DNA of 61,834 nt, taken from contig JAUCBJ010007507.1 in NCBI GenBank assembly GCA_032718475.1, forward strand, positions 1 to 61,834. Reading direction: 5' to 3'. This DNA is from Nemertoderma westbladi (Eukaryota; Xenacoelomorpha; Nemertodermatida; Nemertodermatidae). Shown one piece after another: positions 55,940 through 61,834 of this stretch; within the stretch, counting starts at the first letter, position 1, and every line of letters starts with the position of its first letter. A program made the position numbers and the translations under genes. The notes under the pieces were generated by a model. That model was not told the origin of the DNA. It was given only the letters and a program-made list of their open reading frames with translations, and ran no database searches.

Positions 55940-58352
55940 TCTTAGTGTGAATCGTTAATAAACAACTTCATGCTTGATTGCGCAAAGAAACCAAAACATT
56001 TCAATTGCGGTGGTTTCAAATTTATTACCAGAATTGAATTTTACAATATGATTTGGACGATTTATTTAACTTCATGGCCAAGATTAAAATTTGGCAAAAA
56101 TAAAGTTATATAAAATTAAACATTAAATAAAAACTAATTAGTAATCTAAATAAGCTGTATCCTGGAGGCGAGTGATAAAAGGCTAACTGAGATGGATGCA
56201 AACTTACTTACTCACTACCATAGATTCCAATGAAACCTCCGGATTTTGTTGAAGTGGTCAACTTGTGTGATTTCCTCCAGGGTATGAAAGACCTCGCAGC
56301 CATATGTTACAGAGGAAAGGAAACTGAGGCCCAAATACGTATAGCTGAGTGCAGGGCTATCAGTGAGAGACTACTTAGGTCGCTTTCACTCCATCTAGTC
56401 AAAAGACAAAAAGGCAAAATTCAAAAAGACAAAAGTCAAAAGACAAAATATATAAAACAGTAACAAGAAAGGTGTACAGAATAATTATGTCTTCATAAAA
56501 AAAAATTGGACCAGGGGTTCTCTTGTGCATATATTAGACCATGTTTTAGAAAAATAATGTTTTTTCAGTGAGGAATTTCAACCTTATTATTATCAAATCA
56601 TAATAATTAACAAGTTGTTAATTTATAAAGAAGATTTAGTTGGTGTTTTGATACTAGTAGCCAATATATGAAAGGATACAACAACTGCGGACAGGTGGAG
56701 TATGACTCGAAATATGAAACAATGAAACGCTTTGCTATCATTATGGGACTAGTGTTGTTGTTACTACTTTGTATCTAATATGTCGCATTGTAAAAGCCTT
56801 TGCTGAATTGCCCCGTTATTTTTATTATCTTTACATTAAAATACTCTGTAGTTGATTTAATAAGTGTAAGAGACCGTATTATTGCTGTATCGGTGTTTTT
56901 AGAGGATCTAAGACCTATTTCCTCCGTATGTGTACTGTGAAAGGCATATTTTATGATTCTATGGCAATTCGTGACGCAAAGGGGTGATAGCTACTCTTGA
57001 ACAGTAGTTACTATGACTACGGTTAACAGCTGACATTCATACGTGTTGATTTCCTTTGTTCTACGGCGTCTCTCAGTTCAGTCAGCCAATTAGAGCGTTT
57101 TTGTGGCTCCTTGTACAGAAAATTTCCGAGAAATGACGCAATGCCTATGTGCAGTGTTTACATTCAGTCCTAAGCCAAAGAAAGAACGGCTTGGAAGTAT
57201 TTTGTGCTTTACTGTTTTTAGTCTTACACTAGTAGGTTTAATTACAAGGACATATATCCTTTAACTACCTGACTCATGGAATCACTGCTGACTGATCATA
57301 CATGCTGACTGCTGAAACATCGCAAACTCATAACAATCAGTGTTTTCATTGTTGTTTTATACTGCTATTTACTGTCAGTTCTTCATAATATGGTTGATGA
57401 ATTATTATATTTGGAATAACGATAAATAACCCCGAAACCCAATATTCTTGATATACCGAAGGTAAGAGAGAAAGGTTACCAATAACGATTGTGACTTATG
57501 TTAAAGTGGTTTGAAGTGAATCTAATGTTATTTGATAGACCCTACATGATTCAGTCTGTGTTCCTTTTATATGTGACTAAAATCAGTGAAGATCGGCAGA
57601 TTAGTGTGCAGTATTGTGCAGCATTGTGTATGAGTGAGTCTGTTAAAGAAGCAATTCCTAAAGAATGCGCCATATATGTGAATTATAATTAAGCCATATC
57701 GTTGTGAGTAGTTTAAGTCATAACTCTGTTTATATAGATAAAGCGCCACGTCCTAAAGGAACTGTTAATATTACCGAAGGTGAATAATATTGTCAGAGAT
57801 TATGTAATACTGTCAGTCGAATAATACATTAGGCTTACATAGCAATAAAATTAAACCGTCGAACCCAATCTCCCGGGAATCTCCAGCGGGTGAATGGTCG
57901 CGCACGGATTGGTTTCGACTAGTGTAGTGAATCAAATACTTGTCATAGACTAAAAACTGATTTAATATCTAGAAGACATCTTAATTTGGTGGGTTAAACT
58001 GCCAAAAGTCTGAAAGCGCGAACATTAAAGGATATAGCTTCTTTGTTGCAGTAAGCAATAAAGTTGAAAGTACCGGTCAACCGGTACATCTGTAGGTCAG
58101 TAGGCCCAACTGCCAGAACCGGTACCAGTAGGCCTGACTACCTAACCACCCGGACCGGTACCTACAGCAGTACAGGTACAGCAGTATTATTCGATTTTGA
58201 TTATTATATACCAGTAAGCCTTAATAATTAATCAGGGACTGCAGCCCTGGTTTTTTATTGAGATTTTTACTTATTTCTGTCAAGTTTTATTTGTTTGTAG
58301 GCCAGTATTGAACAGAAGGCGTGTAAACCTGATCAGATTGTACAGACAATTT
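55940..58352. other. AT-rich DNA, no gene seen
   Basis: An open frame at 56230-56463 (ICYRGKETEAQIRIAECRAI) has no recognised family or splice support. ACCGGTACC-type text lies at 58066-58170. Confidence 0.4.
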
Positions 58353-58925
58353 GTAGGCTGAGCTGTTGTCTGATTGCTGTTAAGTCTGAACGGATTACAG
58401 TGTGTGTAGAGCACTTGTCCGATTAAGTACGGTTAGGAAGTAGGGGCAGCCAATGCGGTAAGGTAAACCCCCAACTAAAGAATAAGTCGCACTACTGGGT
58501 TAGAGCGCATACTCCCTAATCATTTCGGAGTCTGCATGTCCTGTAGTTTATTTAGGCTTGAGAGTAGTCTGCCATCGTTTAGTCTGTACTTTGTTTGTGT
58601 AAGTCTGTACGGGTAGCGTATAATTTTATTTAAATAATTTGTAGGCTGGATAGTTGTCTGGCTGTTATTAAGTCTGAACGGATTGCCGCGTGTGTAGATC
58701 ATCTGTCCGATTAAGTACGATTAGGCAGTAGGGGCAGCGAACGCTGTAAGGTAAACCCCCAACTAAAGAATAAGTCGCACTACTGGGTTAGAGCGCATAC
58801 TCCCTAATCATTTCGGAGTCTGCATATACCGTGGTTTGTTTAGGCTTGATAGTAGTCTGTCAGTGTTCGGTCTGTATTTTGTTTGAGTAGTTTGTACGCG
58901 TAGCGTAATATTTATTATTCAGAGT
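58353..58925. repeat. 288-bp tandem duplication
   Basis: 58353-58640 and 58641-58925. The middle is strongly conserved, with 'ggtaaacccccaactaaaga', 'ataagtcgcactactgggtt' and 'agagcgcatactccctaatc', while the outer thirds differ. It lies about 1.3 kb before the ORF at 60238 and may be part of a long terminal repeat or a leader. Confidence 0.88.
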
Positions 58926-60237
58926 TTATGCGATTATTCGCAACATTCAAGTCCCCAAGTTTGTTCCTACAGTAATTGTGTTTGTTATACATACCGCTAT
59001 AGTTAAATTAACCTCGGTACTACACGGGCTGCTTGGCGTAGGTAAAGACTGGTGATTTTGTGCATCGGTCACTCCAGCAGATGCCGTGGTTCTTTTAGCT
59101 GTTCAAGTATATTTAATTACTGATTATCTGTTGTACAAGTACTCGTACCTAATTTAGGGTTTAGTGTACAGTGCTTTCCGAGAATAATTAGTGTAGGCAT
59201 TATATTTGTGTTGTAAAGTGGTTGATAGGCACATTCGATTAGCTCTATTAACTTCTAGGTAGGAACACTCCGTGATACATAACGTAGAACCTATAGCGAT
59301 ACGGCTATAGGTCGTCAGGCGGTGGTATTTTCCTATCTAGACAACGCAGTGTATTTACTACTACTTATTATTTCAAATACCGTAGTACCCTGTCCGTTGT
59401 AATAATCAGTTTTCTAACCCTTTGTTAGGCTGGTTTGTAGACTTCTTGTAAAATTACCCTAAAAATTCGTATTTGTGTTTTTGTAAATTTTTGTGTTTAT
59501 TTAGAGATTGTAATCTCAACCCGAATTGTACGTAATTTGTAGTATTAAGTAACTTAGGTAAATTAGTATTATTTGTTTTAGTGTCCTATACGTAACACTT
59601 CACTGAAAGCGCACCGCTTTGTGTAGTGATTACCCCAGAAATAATAACATTTATTTCAAACATTGACTAAACCCATAAAAACGGGTATATATATATTATA
59701 AATCAAATCTAACGATTTATAAATAGTAGGCCTACCATAAAACCATTAGGTCTCAATATCAGTTGGATTACTGCTTAAATAACGGTAATAAAGTAAGTTA
59801 AAGTAACCAAGTAACCCTAAAGTTCAGAAATTCAATTATTCTAAAATAATTGATATACCGGTATTTACGATAGGCCTATTATCCTATTTTTATAAATCTA
59901 GGCTGAAATTATACCGGTACTTGTAATTAATTCTATTCCAGAATTATATATACTACAAACTGTAAGCTGTATACCGGTATTCCGATAGGCCTATTATATA
60001 TTTATATATATTTGTGCTAAAATTATACCGGTATTCTGTGATAAACCTAGTCTGTAATAATACTTATATAGTTATATATACTATAAGTATACCGGTATTC
60101 TAATATATTATATATATATCACGCTACACTGAGTAGCAGTAACGGTAATTAATTACTAGGCTAGCAGTTCATACTGAGTTACTAGACTTGCTTAGACTGT
60201 AATATAGCAGTAGGCATTCAACTGTACATACCTAATC
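58926..60237. other. Leader-like DNA with ACCGGT and TAGGCCTA palindromes
   Basis: From 59850 to 60100 'ataccggtat' recurs four to five times at 50-110-bp spacing, often followed by 'cgataggcctattatat'. No coding region. It may be the 5' untranslated region of the following ORF. Confidence 0.5.
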
Positions 60238-61834
60238 ATGTCTGATACTAAGCAGAACCTGTCAGACAGTTTATTAGATGTAACTATCTGCGACTCAGAT
60301 AGAGACGTACAACCGTCTGGTCGTAAATCCAGTTCACCTCCCACTGTGAGGAAGGTCATCCCTCCAGTAGTAATAACAGAACCTAGGCTGGTCCAACATC
60401 GTAGGTCTATCATAGGCACTCGAGCTCAGGTCAAGCGGGACCAAAAGGCAGCGGAACAGCAACAACCCACTAGTCAAGAACTTATTCCTCAGCGGCCCAG
60501 CAGCTCCAGTAGTGAGGATACTGTAGAGCTGACACCCGAGAGCGGAGCAGAGATGACGGATGCGGTTTATACGGATCCCCTTCTCATCCTTCCTGCAGCC
60601 GTGCTCGCTGGGTTATTGATCGCGGTGGAAGAACACCAGATCGATTGGGCGAGAAGTCAACGGTCAACTAGAGATAGCTACGCGGGATACACTAGTGAAG
60701 AACTGAAGTCTATTGTCGAGTCGCAATGGAACTTCCCCGGACCCGGACTCCCGTTTGATTTATCAGAAGCTGCCTGGGAAGACATACACCGGATGGGAGT
60801 AGCCAAGGAAACCATCGATCCAGCTGTATGGAAGAGGTCCGCAGCCGGATACGCACAGGGATTCTTCAGCTCTATGGAGCGAGTAGAGAGACAACTGTTT
60901 CAACAACCTCAAGGACCTCAAGAGCAGGGATCGCTGCTTTATCAAGTTAGAGAAAGAGTTCTGCGGATTAGGCTAATCTTATCCGCCTTTGAGGAGGCTT
61001 CTAAAAGAAGACAAGACACGTCGTTGCAAGTTGCCGTAAAGACTTGGTTTCAAAGAGTGAATCTCCAGGTTCGAGGAACTGCTCAGTGGAAAGCTCAGCT
61101 AGAGGAGCGATCAACCCATGGAGAATCAACAGACGCTACTTTTTCCCAAGTGGAAGGTGAAGCGACGACAGAGAAACCGCATAAGAGGGATGCCATTGAC
61201 ATCTATCTGTCAGACTATCAGCGTTTCGTAGGTGATGAAGAGTTGCGGAGAAGACTAGATGGGCTTAGCCCTAATAGTGAAGGAGCCCAGCGTGTGTTGG
61301 ATGCAATTGATGTGGATAGGTTAGCGGCGAACCAAGCTAAATTCGATGAACAACTCCGCATCGCTAGAGACCAAGAAGAACAAGTAAAGAAAAAAACGTA
61401 TAGAAGACAGAAAGAAAGCAGCAGTAGTAGCTGCAGAAGCAGAAAGAAAGGCGGCAGCGGCCAAGGCAAAAGCGGCGGAGGCAGCGGCCAAGGCAAAAGC
61501 GGCAGAGGCAGCGGCAGAGGCAAAAGCGGCAGAGGCAGCGGCAGAGGCAAAAGCGGCAGAGGCAGCGGCAGAGGCAGCAGCAGAGACAAAAGTGGCAGAA
61601 GCAGAAAGGAAAGCGGCTGACGAAACCACCCAATTAGAATTGGAAAACATTCAGGAGAATCAAGACTGCATAAATAAACAGTTAGCAGCTAGTAATATGC
61701 AGATGATGAATCGATCTACTCCCAAAAGACAGGGATATACATCATCTGAGGAAGGCGATACCACCGATACTGAAGGCAAGGGAAATAGATCTCGTCTAAG
61801 TAGACGTAAAAGAACATTCCACCGTCAGAAATTG
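60238..61834 (+). CDS. Long unrecognised ORF with frame change, partial
   Basis: Starts at ATG 60238 and reads about 385 codons in one frame: a polar, Ser-rich start; a short hydrophobic patch (LLILPAAVLAGLLIAV, about 120-135); a mid domain with ESQWNFPGPGLPFDLSEAAW; and a helical region ending LRIARDQEEQVKK. At a run of seven A (61390-61396) the coding signal moves to the +1 frame: KKAAVVAAEAERKAAAAKAK and further Ala-rich helix repeats, then LELENIQENQDCINKQLAAS, open to the window end. The original frame gives only GSGRGKSGR-type repeat text and stops at 61620. The architecture resembles a retroelement gag, but no homology is certain. A sequencing or assembly indel is the simplest cause of the frame change. 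Confidence 0.6.

Noticed and set aside
61218-61650. Leu/Pro- and Ala-rich minus-strand ORFs
   Set aside because: Antisense readings of the Ala-rich helix repeats of the plus-strand ORF.

Overview
This window looks like intronic and intergenic DNA from an animal, probably a marine invertebrate. The evidence is short split exons with GT-AG borders, a sodium/calcium exchanger of the animal NCX (SLC8) type, and a dense mix of metazoan transposons (RTE-like LINEs, PIF/Harbinger, piggyBac, Tc1/mariner-type and Helitron-like elements, a BEL/Pao-like LTR element). No bacterial operons, rRNA genes or CRISPR arrays are visible. ACCGGT and TAGGCCTA palindromes are common, but they do not fix the phylum.

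The only host gene family I recognise is NCX, all on the minus strand, so it reads from high to low coordinates. Exons at 26742-26868, 24610-24788, 24209-24387, 23149-23299 and 21722-21967 encode the second half of an exchanger: the end of the cytosolic loop, the alpha-2 repeat, the C-terminus and a poly(A) signal. Downstream of these lie an exon with the whole alpha-1 half (12487-13168) and a loop exon (6552-6678) that joins it in phase. A possible signal-peptide exon is at 41440-41556. The order is therefore signal peptide?, 3' half, 5' half. This suggests tandem NCX copies, one incomplete, or a 3' fragment copied into the first intron of the other.

Layout: 1-2260 unrecognised DNA and a tRNA-derived SINE; 2261-6540 a 40-bp minisatellite (107 units) that repeats the 5' splice site of the adjacent NCX exon; 7286-12345 two head-to-tail Helitron-like units with two nested DNA elements, inside an NCX intron; 14705-15924 another terminal-inverted-repeat (TIR) element; 16040-21665 a LINE with a second LINE inserted in it, both with 12-bp target duplications; 21722-26868 NCX 3' exons and a decayed retrotransposon tail; 30690-32330 a PIF/Harbinger remnant hit by a truncated LINE flanked by 195-bp duplications; 32398-34348 a piggyBac-type element filled with a 28-bp minisatellite; 35.6-38.7 kb simple and tandem repeats; 39122-40551 a piggyBac transposase remnant; 40056-41439 two minisatellites; 43796-45610 and 55329-55939 one 16-bp minisatellite field split by a composite LTR-retrotransposon insertion (45611-55328); 58353-58925 a 288-bp tandem duplication; 60238-61834 a long unrecognised ORF with a frame change, running off the window.

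Most of the DNA is transposon- or minisatellite-derived. The most unusual points are minisatellites that begin exactly at predicted 5' splice sites, the permuted NCX exon order, and nested insertions whose empty sites are preserved in neighbouring copies.
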